Assembly (NCBI GenBank): GCA_022578965.1
Contig: MU400827.1
Location: forward strand, 1 to 34,674
Length of the DNA: 34,674 nucleotides
Direction of reading: 5' to 3'
Source of the DNA: Xylaria sp. FL1777
Lineage: Eukaryota; Ascomycota; Sordariomycetes; Xylariales; Xylariaceae
Shown here: positions 21,188 to 34,073 of the stretch, in pieces
How the letters are laid out: each line of letters starts with the position of its first letter
Numbering within the stretch: the stretch's first letter is position 1
The notes under the pieces: model-generated
The model's database searches: none
Told to the model about the DNA's origin: nothing
Seen by the model: only the letters and a program-made list of their open reading frames with translations
Translations under genes and position numbers: made by a program

Positions 21188-24100
21188 TCAAGCAGATGGC
21201 CTTGGAACCACCGACCATGTCTCTGCCCTGAAGTTCAGAGCACCTTGGACCCTCATAGCGTCGGGGTCGACGTAAATAGCACAGCCTACCGATTGCTTGC
21301 CTAGGTTGAAGACCCGGAATACCACGTATATACTATCTTGTTTATCCTTGCCTTCGGGGCCATTGGTCTTAGTTCTCATCTAGAAGATTCCACGCTTTAG
21401 TAACAAGATATAATGTTGCAAGAGATAGCGTCCGAGGGATTGATAGCTTGAAAACTTGGTACTACTTACCCTCTTGCATTGGGATTTGCTCATCATAAAT
21501 GGAGTCTCAGATACTCCTGTTGTCGTCTTCACATCAATATAGTATGTAGGCTCTCGGCCCTTCCAGGTCCTCTTGTCGAGATACCCGTTGTCAATCAAAA
21601 CAGTGGTCAGAACACTGTCGAAATCGGTGTACACAAAATCGGCTGTTTCAATGCCTGTCCAGGGTCCCATATCGGCATAATCTGAGTGCACAGTCACGTA
21701 TGTCCGGATAATGCTCTGCCACCGTGTCCGTGGGAACGGCAATCCGACGTTTTTGTTTGATAGCAACTCGAATACCTGGAATATGTTAGCACGGGGAATT
21801 TAGGCACCAAATGAGAAGGAAATACATACGTATAGCTCTCCGGCAGCGCCGATCATCTTGTCACGTTCGATCGCACGGGCCGTACGCAGTTTGAAGTAGT
21901 CCTCGTTGATGCTGCCGGCCGAGTTAACTTCATTGAGTTTAACCCTCATCACTGACATATCAAAGGTCCCTTTTGTGGGAAGACAAGCCGATCGGGCTGC
22001 GCTAATAACCGTATCAAGGAGACTGAGATAAGCGGATCCCCGAGATATATCCAGATCATCCCGGCCCTTGGGAGTGCTCGGTCGCGAGGGCACAGGCGTA
22101 GATGGCTGCGAAGGGGCGACTGGCTCTGGTGATGGAGGAGCAGCACGCACAGTCTCGGGTGATGCAATATTGTATTCAGTCGACCAATTGAAAGGAGGTT
22201 CCTTAGAGTCTTTAGGAGAATGAGGATCTTCGCTGCTCTGTACCTGGTTTTGGACGGGTGGACTTGGCCAGGAGAATGATGACATTGGAGTCTGTGCCGG
22301 TGTAATGCCAAGTTCGCTCACCAAGGTGGCGCTGTCGCCGTCTGAAAAGATAGGCGTGTCCGGTTCTTCTTCTTCTTCCGTAGTTGCATAATTGTCGGAA
22401 GCCTGCTGGGACGCGGTATCGGTAGAGAGATCGTCTATTTCCTCCGCCGTACTAATCACGTCCTCCTCCACCTCTTCTTCTTCTAGCGCCTGTTTCTCTG
22501 GGAAACTCAGCTCAACAACGCCTTCCTTTTCAAGGAGTAGTTCTAGTGATGATGGATTGGCAGTCAAGACACTTTGGATAATACGCTTAGCTTGTTCGCT
22601 TTCCTGTATGCTCACCGCAGCGTCGCTATCTTCCATCATCCATTTATAAAGGGCAGAAGGGAGGTTATAGAGAAAGCAGATATCCTGCCGGACTGTATCT
22701 TTAGGAACATATATGCGCAAAGTATCCCCAATGGCATCAATGTGAAGCTCAGCTTGGAATTGCTCTACTTTCAATGTACAGTCATCCTCTTGAATATGTA
22801 GTTCCGATTTGATCTCGTCCGATTCGAGAACTGTAGAGTTTTGGAGAAGCTGGTAGAATGCTTCAGGGTCTTGGGCCTTTGAACTGCGCAAATGCGTTGC
22901 AATGCTGACATACATTAGCCATGTTCTGCCTTTCCTTAGGAACAACTTACCGGCACAATGCATACGCTCTGGGCTTGATTTGTCGTTCTGACTCTTGAAG
23001 CAGATTCCCGTTATCGCTGACCGGCGCCGTCACTTCAGTAACTTTCACGGACAGGCGACGATTTTCTAAGCCGGCCCATTCCAGGAAGGGTTGAAGGCGA
23101 TGCACCTCGTCGAAGGTAAAGTCGAGGAGTTTCGCCAACTGACCAAATTTTATCCCCAAGGCTTTCCGATCAACTATTGCAAAGTCATTTTCAGCCGCTG
23201 AAAGAAGCGTAACCGAACCATCGGGCGTTCGAACCGGGAAAACTCGACCCTTCACTATCGGGCTGACATTTAGCGTCTCCTGTGATACAGCAAGGAGAGA
23301 ATTGAACTGCCAAAGCTCTTGCTTCATCTCGGATATACTTATGTTCTCAGAGGCACCCTTCCTTTGGAGTTCTTTGTACACCATGTTTAGTGTTAAGATG
23401 GAAACACCCAGGAGATGGACGAAGAACATTTTCATAGAAGGCCAGTCAGTATTAAGCGCAGCCCTCCCCGGAATACTAGTAGCGCTCGACCATATACAAG
23501 CGACTGTGGTATGCCAACCCCCCGCAGCAAGGACTAGCGCTTTAGTACTGAATGTTTCCCTATTCGCAGGTTAGTGGTCAGGTCGCATCTATTGAATGGG
23601 CATATCTTCGAATAATCTGGTGCAATGAAATGCCCGGTGCTAAACACGAGATACTTGCATGCATCCCGCCTGCCCAAAGTTGGGGGTTCAATCGAAAAGT
23701 GGCTTACCTGACTTGGACCAGGTCTTCTTCACCGAGATCCGACATTAACCTGGCTAATTGTTGGTACATTTGGCATATTACGCCTTTATCCCAACTACCT
23801 GCCTTTTGGCGCTCCAGTTCATCAACAATATCAGGCCAAGATAAGTCCTTTACGCCCACAATTTCGCGCATAAAGGGGGTCAGAGTGCTCTTCAAAGCCG
23901 GATTCTCCTCATATATTGGTGAATAATAAGCCTCGAGTCCGGAAACTGATCTCATATTCTTAGGAGCATTCCAACGGCAGTGATGACTATGCTCCCATTT
24001 TTGGCACTCTTCTGTTGGAAGCATCACTAGCGCATGATCTTCGAAAAAGGATCTGAGAGATGCTTAGCTGGCTTTCATTACGAGCTCGAGTTATGTTACT

Positions 24101-27100
24101 GACCTGACAAGTTCTCGTCCAATTTCAACATCGTCAGAACTGATAACTTTTCCATAGATAACCTGGTATAGATCGAACACTTTTTGGGGTTCCACTGGCT
24201 TATCGTAATCAATAGCAGCAAGGATATCAAGATAGAATGATAATGTATCAGAATTACCGACGCCAAAATAGTCATGCAGGAACGTCCAGGACGACAAATC
24301 ATGAGGAATAAGAGTGTTGTCGAAGTCAAGGAATCTAAAGCCACTTGTATGCTCCGCATATTGAGAAAAGCGAGCTTCCAGCTCAGGGAGGGGAAGATAT
24401 GTTCGGGACAGGGAATCTAAGTCCGGTCGCCCACGACATGGAACTGCAATACTAGCGATCATCTCTTTGATTTCTGGGCGACTGGAGATCTGCACTTTAA
24501 TGATCGGCCATTGATCCTGAAGAAGTCCGAGGATCTCTTCTGGTCGGTTTTTTATGATATATTGGAACATGTCTGTAAAGCCATCGTCGTCGAAAAGCCT
24601 TAGATGTACGCGAATCCCAATACCTAGAATACTCAAGAGTCAGTGGTTCCCAATACGGACACTCTTGCCTCATATAAAACCCACAAGAAAAAGGAAGGAA
24701 AGCTGAAAGCTACTCACGATTTTGGAGCCAATCAAACCAGGATTCTATTGACCTAATGCTCTCTTCGTCTCCTTCGTTGACCTTTTCAGAAAAAGGTGCA
24801 ATTATGTAGTCAGATAGCAGGAAGTGCACAGGGAACCCTGGAGCATTGTGTTCGGGGTTTTGAGTTGGCTCTAGGAGGTATTTGGCACCATATCGGTGAT
24901 CATTGGAGACGTAGACGTCTGTTGACCAAGGGGTGATTAAATCTTGTCCCTCAGTGAGCACTGCAATGCTTTGGTATCTACCAATATCTGCGGGATTCAG
25001 GCCGTCGGTTTGATAAAGGAACTCCAAGTGAGCTATCGAGATTTCGGAAGGGTTAGAGCCACCAACCAATAGGCCTTGGTTGACTGGGGCTGAATATTTC
25101 TCGAAGATGAGTTGCCGTACCCAAGCATCAGATGGCCGTATTGCCCCAAGAAGGCTGTAGAGCTGGCTCCGATAATAGCCGTGTGAAGCTGATGAACTGA
25201 TAATACTGAGTGGAAGATCCAGGGGTATTGAAAGGCCGCCATCTGTGTTGGGGAACGATAATTGGTGAGATGCGAGCTTCGCTCTTATCCATTTTCCGTT
25301 TTCAAGCGGGATCACATCCAACTCTTGAACAGCTCGTTTCAGTTTCTCATTCTCAGAGAATGCGTAGCAGAGAAGTCTAGCGGCTTTCTCATGCCACTCA
25401 TCACTTGTTTCAGCCGATCTCATTCGAGAATCTGGGGCTTTGAGATCTTCTGAGGCTCGTATAAGAATCTCGCTATACTCCATTAATCTCAACCCATAAT
25501 GACTGTGAATTTTATCCAGTTCTGGCTGAAGATATCGTTTTGATAGATATCTGTCCGGATCGATATTTTTAAAGATCGGATCACCATTATTATCTGCATC
25601 CGAAGCTTGCGATTTTCGCATCTGTTCGATTCTGTATGGGGATTTTTCAGTGAAAGAGTGCATTAAGGGCGTATCCTGCACCTTGCTCCTGATACGATCA
25701 TATAACCCAATCCAGTACTCATCCCATGGGTAGTCGTTCATGACAGGCAAATATCTTATCCACGTGTATCGGAGTAGCTCGTCGGTGCAAAGCTGTTTCA
25801 TCGCTTCTGCAAACGCGTCTGCAATCCCATCACGAAGAGCTTGGTTTCTGTTGGATGAGGTGACGATATCTTGACGGTTGGCTTGCGTTACAAAGTCTGC
25901 TTGGATCAAGAACTAGAAAAATGTGAGCGGGATAAGTTTCAAGGTGTTTGACGGCGGCCTACCTTGAAACCCATATTCCTGATTGGCAAGAATGCAAAGA
26001 CCTGCTGGCTTGGGACTTCTTCTGGCGCGCACCCTTCGTCATCTAGTGGGAACGCGAGGACCACCTCAGAGGACGACCATGTTCGAGTAGCCTGTTCGAC
26101 ATCTGAATAATCGCGACTCTCGTTCCGCGGAAGATTATGTGTAATATGTCTAGTAACATGATAGTTGTTGATGCGCTCGATTCCCCCGTCTTTCTGTCTT
26201 ATTAGTGATGCCCGATTTCCATCGGCAGACTTCCTGATTGAATATATAGCTGACGAAATGATTGATTCGCAGTCGTCAATAAAGTTGACTTTCACGCAAC
26301 GAAGATTTTTCATAAATAACAGATAGGTCTCCTGAATCTCTCGAAACTGTTGCATGATAGGATGTTCAGCAACATTGGTCTCGAAATCCAAATTGTCGAT
26401 CAGAAATAACTTGATTCTTGTGATGCCAGAAGCCGGGCGATTCTCCCACTCTTCCCAGACTGGAGAGATCATGCCAATGCCCGAGTCGCCACGCCTGTGG
26501 AGAAAAGAGAACGACTGCAGCACCAGGTCAATAATCACTGCTTTTAATAATATTTGAAAGGGCGTACGTACGAAATTCTCGGATTGGATATGTACTTTGT
26601 AGGCAGCCATGAAAACTGACTTGAACCCAATTCCTTTCTCTCCGATATACCCCTGAGCACCCATCTTAGAGCTCCTACCAATGCTACAAATGGCACTCAG
26701 GTTTTTACGCGTGAAGCCATCCTCATTGCACTCAACGGTGATATACCGACTTGCGACGTTAAACGTCACATAAGGCTCCTCTTCACGAGCTCTAGCTCTT
26801 GAGAAGCTGTTATCATCAGCATTTTGCAGCATTTCGAAGACAAAACGCGCAGGGCTTGTATAGAGATTCTTAGAGAGCCTAAGCTTAACAGGTTAGCTCT
26901 TCGAGCCGACGACAGAGGTGGTATACATTACGTGATAACACTCGACCCGATCATCGCATCTTTCTTATGAAATGCTCTCTCCACCACACGCCGCGCCTCA
27001 GGCGTCATCGTCTGCACTAAGTCATTATGTTAATAACCATCAATCGCAAGTAAGTTCGCGACATATCCAGCTTAGGATTGGCTATGTCTCCTGCCCATGG

Positions 27101-27267
27101 AAGCTACCAAGCCCGAGAAGAATGTTGCCAATGGAGACCAAGTAATCAATTCGAGATCAGCACTCACAGACATCTTCACTCACGTAGCCATGTTCGTCAG
27201 CTATACGTTCAACAAGAGCCCTCGCTCCCTCCTCTGAGAGAGGCGCCTCATCCTCGTAATGGGACAT
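21188..27267 (-). CDS. NOV/sacsin-like giant protein: HSP90-type ATPase plus NOV_C domain
   Basis: Eleven exons join in frame to about 1761 aa: 27267-27168, 27016-26932, 26878-26572, 26514-25963, 25912-24718, 24623-24104, 24052-23708, 23559-22951, 22904-21830, 21775-21470, 21379-21188. Every junction has GT-AG ends and a matching phase. The GHKL ATPase near the N-terminus shows the N-box E-M-L-Q-N-A-D-D-N (residues 77-85), N-E-D-G-F-T (113-118) in the place of the DxGxG metal/ATP motif, and the lid G-Y-I-G-E-K-G-I-G-F-K-S (138-149). The long middle matches nothing I recognise beyond this family. Residues ~1378-1520 are an acidic then Pro/Ser-rich disordered linker. The C-terminus is NOV_C/DUF3883: G-A-A-G-E-L-Y with Glu1594, Asp1642, and Y-I-D-V-K-T-T-T-G with Asp1677 and Lys1679, like a PD-(D/E)xK nuclease core. 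Named after plant NO VEIN; function in fungi is unknown. Confidence 0.88.
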
Positions 27268-29450
27268 ATTGCCCAACTCAACCTTTGCGCATCAAAGATT
27301 GTAAAAGTGTATCTTCAGGAGACGATGAAGAGACACTGAAGCTTAGGGCATCGCTCGCGGAGGCAAGTAGATTTTGACGACAGTCTTGTGTTTTCACAGC
27401 TCATGTATCACGGACAGTTGACGTTCGGCAGCTCGCTGCGCAGTTATCTTACACACGTGGCCCCAGTCAAGACTGATACGATGATTCTGACCCCCGGATC
27501 GCCAAGGGTTCGTTGGCCGGGCACCTGCAGCCCATTGGCCGCTTCTATCGGTCGAGGGGAGAGTGACACCAATGCGAAACAGTGCATTCAGCTCAGCATC
27601 TAGCACCGTGATGGGATGTAACCCTGATCTCTACCTCTAGTGTAAGTTCTACCTGGGTTCTATTTATATGGTGCGGTCTTGGAACCCGGTTCAAAGCGGG
27701 ACATGGGCAGCATCAGATATGCACGTCATTACTATAACAGGTTTCAGGTGTGTTTACTTGCGAAGGCATCCTATGCTAGTGTTCAAAATCGTGCCACCCT
27801 TGTCAGACCACCAAGCTGCTGCTTACCACTCAATGCAATAATATTTACTATTAATTGTCAACCTACACCCACCCACTTCAACCCTCTCAGTTTTCCACGG
27901 CTGTCGACCAGCCAACCAACCTGGAAGGGCGCCATTTGCAGCGCCAAGTCGTCCGGCAAGCATGTTCTAACTGTCCCATCCGCAGCTTTAGGACCTAGTT
28001 ACCCGGTTCCCCTACGCCTGGTGGCTGAGTTGAAAACAAAAACCTGCAGCTCGCTTCTCCAAAATAAACAAAGAACTCTGTTGGCTCCCCACTTAGACAT
28101 AATCGAGAACAGCTCCAACAGTAATGATAGCGGCGCAGCGTGCATTGTAAATCCGAGCGGCCGTTGCTTGCTGCCTTGTAGCAAAAGGCACATGACAGGT
28201 GTTTTTCTAGACTAATGTTACCATTCCACGGCGGCCATCGAAACGTTCTTACTATGGGTAGTACCTATACTCGTCCGGACACGATGTCATCCACGTCGAT
28301 GGACCCATTGATACTGGAAGAGATGAAGCATAAAAGCAAGCTGGTATGGCATTAAATGTGTATAGAGAGCCCAAAGGATAAGCTATACATTATAATGACT
28401 CCTGCTCTAAAATACCTACTCCTTTCGGCACTCTATATGCCTAGCCCAGCCTAGCTCCAGTAGCTTTCGAGACTTTGCATGATTTTGCACATCTCCTGTA
28501 AACTACACTGTGGACAACAATAGATACGCACGAGAAGCAAGTTGCTTCTGCCATTATAAGAGGTCTCAAGTTAGAAATAATATTGTAGAACATTTTAGAT
28601 GTCAAGGCATCATAGTAAACATTTCTTATGAAGAGTTACACTCTGTGTTTAGCAATACCTAAGCTATGATGTTATACCCCATTTGCATCTTATTCTTTAG
28701 TTTATTTTGAGAAAGGCTGTGTGCGATGCTACTATGATTGGTTAGTTATTCATTTCGGAGTGATTTTCATATTGCACGTTTGTTTCTACAAGTAGATTTG
28801 CTCTTCCTCTAGAGCCGGGAGTATTATGGTATAGTTAATTTGAGCTTATTGCTACACTTTTAAATTATCAGAACTTTATATTCCATAGTGAACAAGCTTG
28901 TAATATCTACAAACTTGTCACTTTCTTCACAATCCTCCTCGATATTGTAGTATCACTTTAATAGTTCGGATTAACGGTACATCTATTGAGAAGCTGAAGT
29001 TGTCTGCTCTTAGAACTATTTTCAATATTCTTTCTATAAAAGAAAGAAAGAAGGAAAGACCAGCATCATCATTGTTTGCACCCTTCTAAGCGCAACTTAG
29101 CTAGAAGTTTATTGTTGGGTCGTATCGAGACTGAGTTGATCTGGTCTACAGCATCCGAAAAGACAAACTGTAATTGGAATATTTCTACTATTGATCTTGT
29201 TAATCAAAGTCAACCTTCGCCACAGCAAGGAATGCATCACTTCGAGATGCGTAGAGGCCTTCGGCCTTGACATGGCGCAGATCATGAACTATTTGACAGC
29301 TCCGGCTCTCTTGACCTCAGTGCCGATTTGCTTACTGCGTACGCATAGCCTACCTAGAGGTACCTGTGGCTTCTAGGCAGCACAAGCCATAGTGTACACC
29401 GTGCGACAGTTGCTATACAGGAACCTAAGGAGCACGGACCAGCCTTACCT
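27268..29450. other. Gene-free flank between the NOV-like gene and the AT block
   Basis: About 2.2 kb with no supported gene. The open frame at 27679-28215 (178 codons) is Cys/Ser/Pro-rich without a recognisable fold and is not accepted. AT content rises from about 28,300 on. GTACCTA-like motifs occur near 28,260 and 29,350. Confidence 0.45.
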
Positions 29451-30549
29451 AAATTAGTAGTATTTGTATATAGTTTTTTAATACTATACTCAAAAAATGT
29501 TTTTTTTTTAATATTTATTTTTTTAAGTATAAACTTAACTTTATATAATAATTATAAAGTTTTAAATTAATATTTAAAAAGCATAAATAGTTATTTAAGC
29601 AGTTTTATAACATTATATTTTAAATAAACTTTTATATAATATATTAATATTTTATTTACTTTTTATTTTATTTTTTAACTTTATTTTTATTTTATATATT
29701 TTAGTATTAATTTAATAAAATAGCTAAAAGTAATAATAAAACTATAAAGCTTAGCTTTAAAAATAATAATTTAGTTAAACTAGCAATTAATAATATTATT
29801 AAAAGTATTTATAAATATATTAATTAATTTATAGTTAATTTATAACTATAATTTAATAAAATTAAAGTTATATTAATAAAAATATAACAAAAACTAAATA
29901 TAGTATTAAAAAAGCAAAAATTAAAAAATAAAGTTAATAATTTAATAAATAAGCTTATTAATTTAAAAAATAACTAAATATTATATATAAAATAACTAAT
30001 TAATATAATAAATAATAAAAAGCTTAAAAATTTAATTTTTAATTTTTATAAATATTTTAAGCTTAATAATTTATAAACTAAGCAAAAATAGCACGTTTAA
30101 ATTATTTTTTTAAATATATTTTTATTAAATAATGCTATTTAGCTAAATAGTTATAAAGCAAAAAACAAAGTAATATTTTTAATAATACTATAGCTAATAA
30201 AAGCAGATTATATAATTTTTAATAAAGTTAAAAACATTTAAAATTGCTTAATTTAAACGTTAATATTTATAATAAACCTATTATACATTAATATAACAGG
30301 TTTACCTTTAAGGTCTTAATTTGCAAGTAATAATAAAATCTTTAACAATAGTTCGTTAAAAAGGTTTTTAAGGTACTTTTATTATTATGCATTAATAAAA
30401 GTTTTAAAAGATTAAAAGTAATAAATATATTAGTGCTTAGCAGTTATAAAAAAATTAATAGCTAAAGAACTAAAACTAAATAAGTAATTAAATATAAAAA
30501 ATGCATAATTATATAAACAAAAAAAAAGTAAAAAAAGTAATAACTTCTT

Positions 30550-30655
30550 TTAAATTATTATAAGTTTAATAAACATTAAATTATTATAAACTTAATAAGC
30601 TTTAAATTATTATAAACTTAATAAGTTTTAAATTATTATAAGCTTAGTAAGCTAA
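30550..30655. repeat. 26-bp tandem repeat, four copies
   Basis: The core AAATTATTATAA starts at 30552, 30578, 30604 and 30630, an exact 26-bp period. Copies differ mainly by A/G and C/T changes in the AAGTTTA/AAACTTA/AAGCTTA part, as expected of a minisatellite that was later point-mutated. Confidence 0.9.
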
Positions 30656-32279
30656 ATAAATTATTATATAATTTTAGCTTTAGCTAGCAAAAAAAAAAGT
30701 GCATAGTATATATAAAAGTATTAAGCTGCTTTAAAAGCTACTTTTGTGCTAATTTTATAATATTATTTCCTTTTTTTTAGAATTGTTATTTTAACAATTT
30801 TCCATAAATATTTTTCTTTTTTTTTTTTCTTATATATTACAATATTAAAGCGCATTAAAAAAACTAACTGTTTATTTAAAACAAAGCAAAAACTTGTTTT
30901 TGCTTTTTTTATTAATTTTATTAGCTATAAAATTATGCTTTGCTTTTGCTGCTTTAATTAGTTATTAACGTACAAAATAACAAATAATATGTTTTATTGT
31001 TTTAAATACATATATACTAATTACTTTTGCAATAAATTAAAAGTTTTAGTTAATTTAATTAATAATATAATTTTTAAATACTATTGTTTTAAAAAAAAAA
31101 AAAAGCAAACAAAATAACAACTATTTTTAGTTTAAAAAAAATTAAAACAAGCTTAAAGTAGCTTTAACTTTGTTTTAAGTAAATTAGCTTAACTTTATAT
31201 ATAAAAACGTTTTTTAAAAGCAAAAAGTATTAAAATAGTTTAGCAAAAGCTTTAGTTTTTAAATAAACTAAATAAAATAAAACGCATTAAAAAAAAACAA
31301 AAAGCGCTAGTAAAAAAGCAAAAACAACAAAAAAAGCAAGCTAAAATAACGCAAGCTATTTTATTTAAGTTTAATTAAGATTTTTTAAGCGTTTTCTTTA
31401 AAATTAACCTTTTTTTTTTAGTTTTAAGCAGTTAAAATATTAGTAATAAAACTAACTTATAACTACTTTAATAATTTTTAAATGTTTTTTAAGTTTTTAA
31501 GTATTATTAGTATATAAGTATTTTTTTTATTTAATAAAATATTCTAAGTTATTATTGTTTTAATAAAAATTTAATATATTTTTAACTTTATAAACGTTTT
31601 AATTTATTTTTATCTTTAGTTATGTTTTAATAAATATTTTAATAAATACTAGTTTTAGTAAAAAAATATAAAAAATAAAGTAAATTTATATATTTTTTAG
31701 TAATAATAGTTTATAATTAATAAGTAAAATAACTTTTTTAACTTTAAAAAAGCTAAGTTTTTTAAATTTTAATTTATTGTTTAGTTGTTTTGTTTTAATT
31801 TAAAAAATATTAATGTTTACATTTTATTTTTGTTATAGCAAATAAACTTTGTTTTTTTTTTTAAAGGTTAGTTTTTTAGTTTGTTTTTTGTTATAATATA
31901 TTAACATTTATTGTTATAAAAACTAAAAACATAGTTATAGTTTAGCTTATAATGTTTTAATTTTTATTATAATAGTTTTTACTTAAAGTGCTATAATTAA
32001 AATAACAAATATTTTTATTAATGTTTTTTTTTGTTTTTTAATAATTGCTTGCTATTTATAAACAGCTTTATATAAAAATATGTTTATATTTTTATTTGTT
32101 AATATATTATATAAAATCTATGCTATTAATAATAGTTTTACTTAATTATTTTATTAATAATTAATATAACTTTATAAATATTGTTTTAATATTTAGTTTA
32201 GTTTTTTTGTTTGTTTATTTGTTTATAAATAATAAGCAGTTAAAAACTTTAGTTTAATACTAATAAGTTTAAAAAAACT

Positions 32280-34073
32280 AGTTTTAAACTTAAAAGTAAA
32301 TAATTTATTTTTGTTTAAAATAATCTTTTTTAGTAGTTTATATTTGTTTAAATATTAGCATATAAAAGCATATATAAATTATTTAGCTATTATATTTCCT
32401 TTAAACAGCAAAAAGTAAGCATATTTAATAAGTTTATTAATAATAACTTATATTTTATTATATTATATTTTTATAACTAAATTAGTTAATAAAAATAATG
32501 CTATAATAAAATCTTAAGTAATAGTATGCTATACTTGTTTAAATATTTATATAAATTATAATAGTTTATAAAGCTTATATTAAGCTACTTTAGCTTTATT
32601 ATAAATATTGCACTTTTTTATAATAAATTTAACTATGTTTTATAGTTCTAAAAAATTGTACTTTTTTTATAATTGTTAAACTGTTTTTATTGTTTTTTAG
32701 TGTTTATATAATAAATATTTATAAAATTTTTTAATAAACTTGTTTTATAAAAATTTTAATAAATAAACTTTATGTTTATATATTAGCTTGTTATTTTTTA
32801 ATCTTTTGTATTTTTATAGTTATATTAACTTTTTTAAGTTATAAGCTTATTATAGCTATATATTTATAAAGTTCTTAAGTATAACTTTAATTTTTAAGCT
32901 TTTATTTTTTTAAAAATATAATACTTAAATGTTTTTTTTTAAAACTTTAAATCTTTTTTAACCTTATTAATTAAGTATGTTTACTTAAATGTTTTTTTTT
33001 TTTTTAATATAACATATTTTAAAGTTAAACTTAGAAAAAAAAACCATTTAATTTTTATGTTGTTTAATAATCTTTTATATAATTATAAATTTTATTAAGT
33101 TTTAATAATTTAAATAAATTTTAATTAGCTTTATAGTTTTTATAAAAAACAATTCTTACTTTTTAAATGCTATAATAATTGCAAATAGTTCTTTGTTATA
33201 TATAAAGTATTATAATACTATGTTTTATAGTGCTTTAAAATAATAAGCTACTAAGTGCTATTTTTTGTTGTTTTTTAATTGTTTTAAAACTTTTGCAATT
33301 ATACTATTTAAAGCATTTATTTTTAGTTTTTTTTTTTTTTATAAATTAAGTAGTTTAACTATAAAGTTAAAAATAACTTTTAGTTTTAGTTCTTTAAAAG
33401 CTTTTTAAGCTTTTTTTAAAATTAAAAAAGATTTTTTTTCGTATTTTTTTCTTATATATTTTATAAAATAAAATGTTATTTTTTTAAAGTTTTAAATTAG
33501 CATTTAAACATAGTTTAAAAATCTTAATGCTTATTATATATTTATAACAATAGTTAAATTAAATATTTTTTAGTTTTATATTATATTAATTTTTAACTAT
33601 TAAATTTATATTTATTTTAAAATAATTATAAATCTTAAAAAGTTGATTTTTTATATATACTATATATACTTTTTTATATTAAGTTATAATTTTACTTGTT
33701 TAAGTGTTTTTAATACTTAAGTTATGTATTTTTTATGTTTTTTTAGTATTCTAAAGTAAATTAAAATATTATCTAAGTAAATAAACATAAATTTGTTTAA
33801 AAACTTTTATAAAATTATTATTATTATATATTAAAAACTAGCTAATATGTTTTATAGTTTTTATAACATAACTATATATTTATATAATTTATATATTATT
33901 TATATAGCAATTTTTTATTTTTTTTTTTTAGCTATTTTAATAGCATAATATTTATTTAAAATATTAATTATTATAAACTATTTTGTTTAACTAATGTTTT
34001 TTTTTATAATTACTAGCAAAATAAAAAAGTATTTATTTATAATAATAATTATATTTAATAATTAATAATTAAC
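32280..34073 (-). pseudogene. Ty3/gypsy pol remnant (RT, RNase H, integrase), RIP-degraded
   Basis: Read on the minus strand, one frame carries all pol landmarks in order. RT begins V-N-Y-*-L-L-N (34073; family V-D-Y-R-x-L-N), then K-Y-I-V-M-L (family Y-E-Y-L-V-M-P), N-I-L-A-S-F (family T-N-A-P-A-S-F) and the polymerase core F-M-F-I-Y-L-D-N-I-L-I-Y (33791-33747; family Y-L-D-D). RNase H gives H-L-V-A-Y-Y and Y-N-K-E-L-F-A-I-I (33257-33163). Integrase shows the C-N-I-Y relic of C-x2-C (Cys codon 32612-32610), I-T-*-D-F-I (Asp at 32513), K-Y-A-Y-F-L, and I-I-L-N-K-N where the second catalytic Asp is now Asn (32315). Differences fit C-to-T and G-to-A: Gln to stop, Asp to Asn, Arg to Lys, Ser/Pro to Leu. 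All blocks share one phase, so no net frameshift occurred. It is non-functional. Confidence 0.88.

Noticed and set aside
27660..27695. tRNA-like T-arm (GGTTCAAAG context)
   Set aside because: The stem is only four pairs with an oversized loop, and no matching acceptor or anticodon arms were found.
27679..28215. 178-codon plus-strand open frame upstream of the NOV-like gene
   Set aside because: Composition is Ser/Pro/Cys-rich with no hydrophobic core, no motif and no splice signals that extend it. A frame of this length can arise by chance.
30280..31400. Possible second, pogo/Fot1-like element on the plus strand of the AT block
   Set aside because: A Lys/Ala/Gln-rich reading near 31,290 hinted at a transposase tail, but no catalytic motif could be placed.
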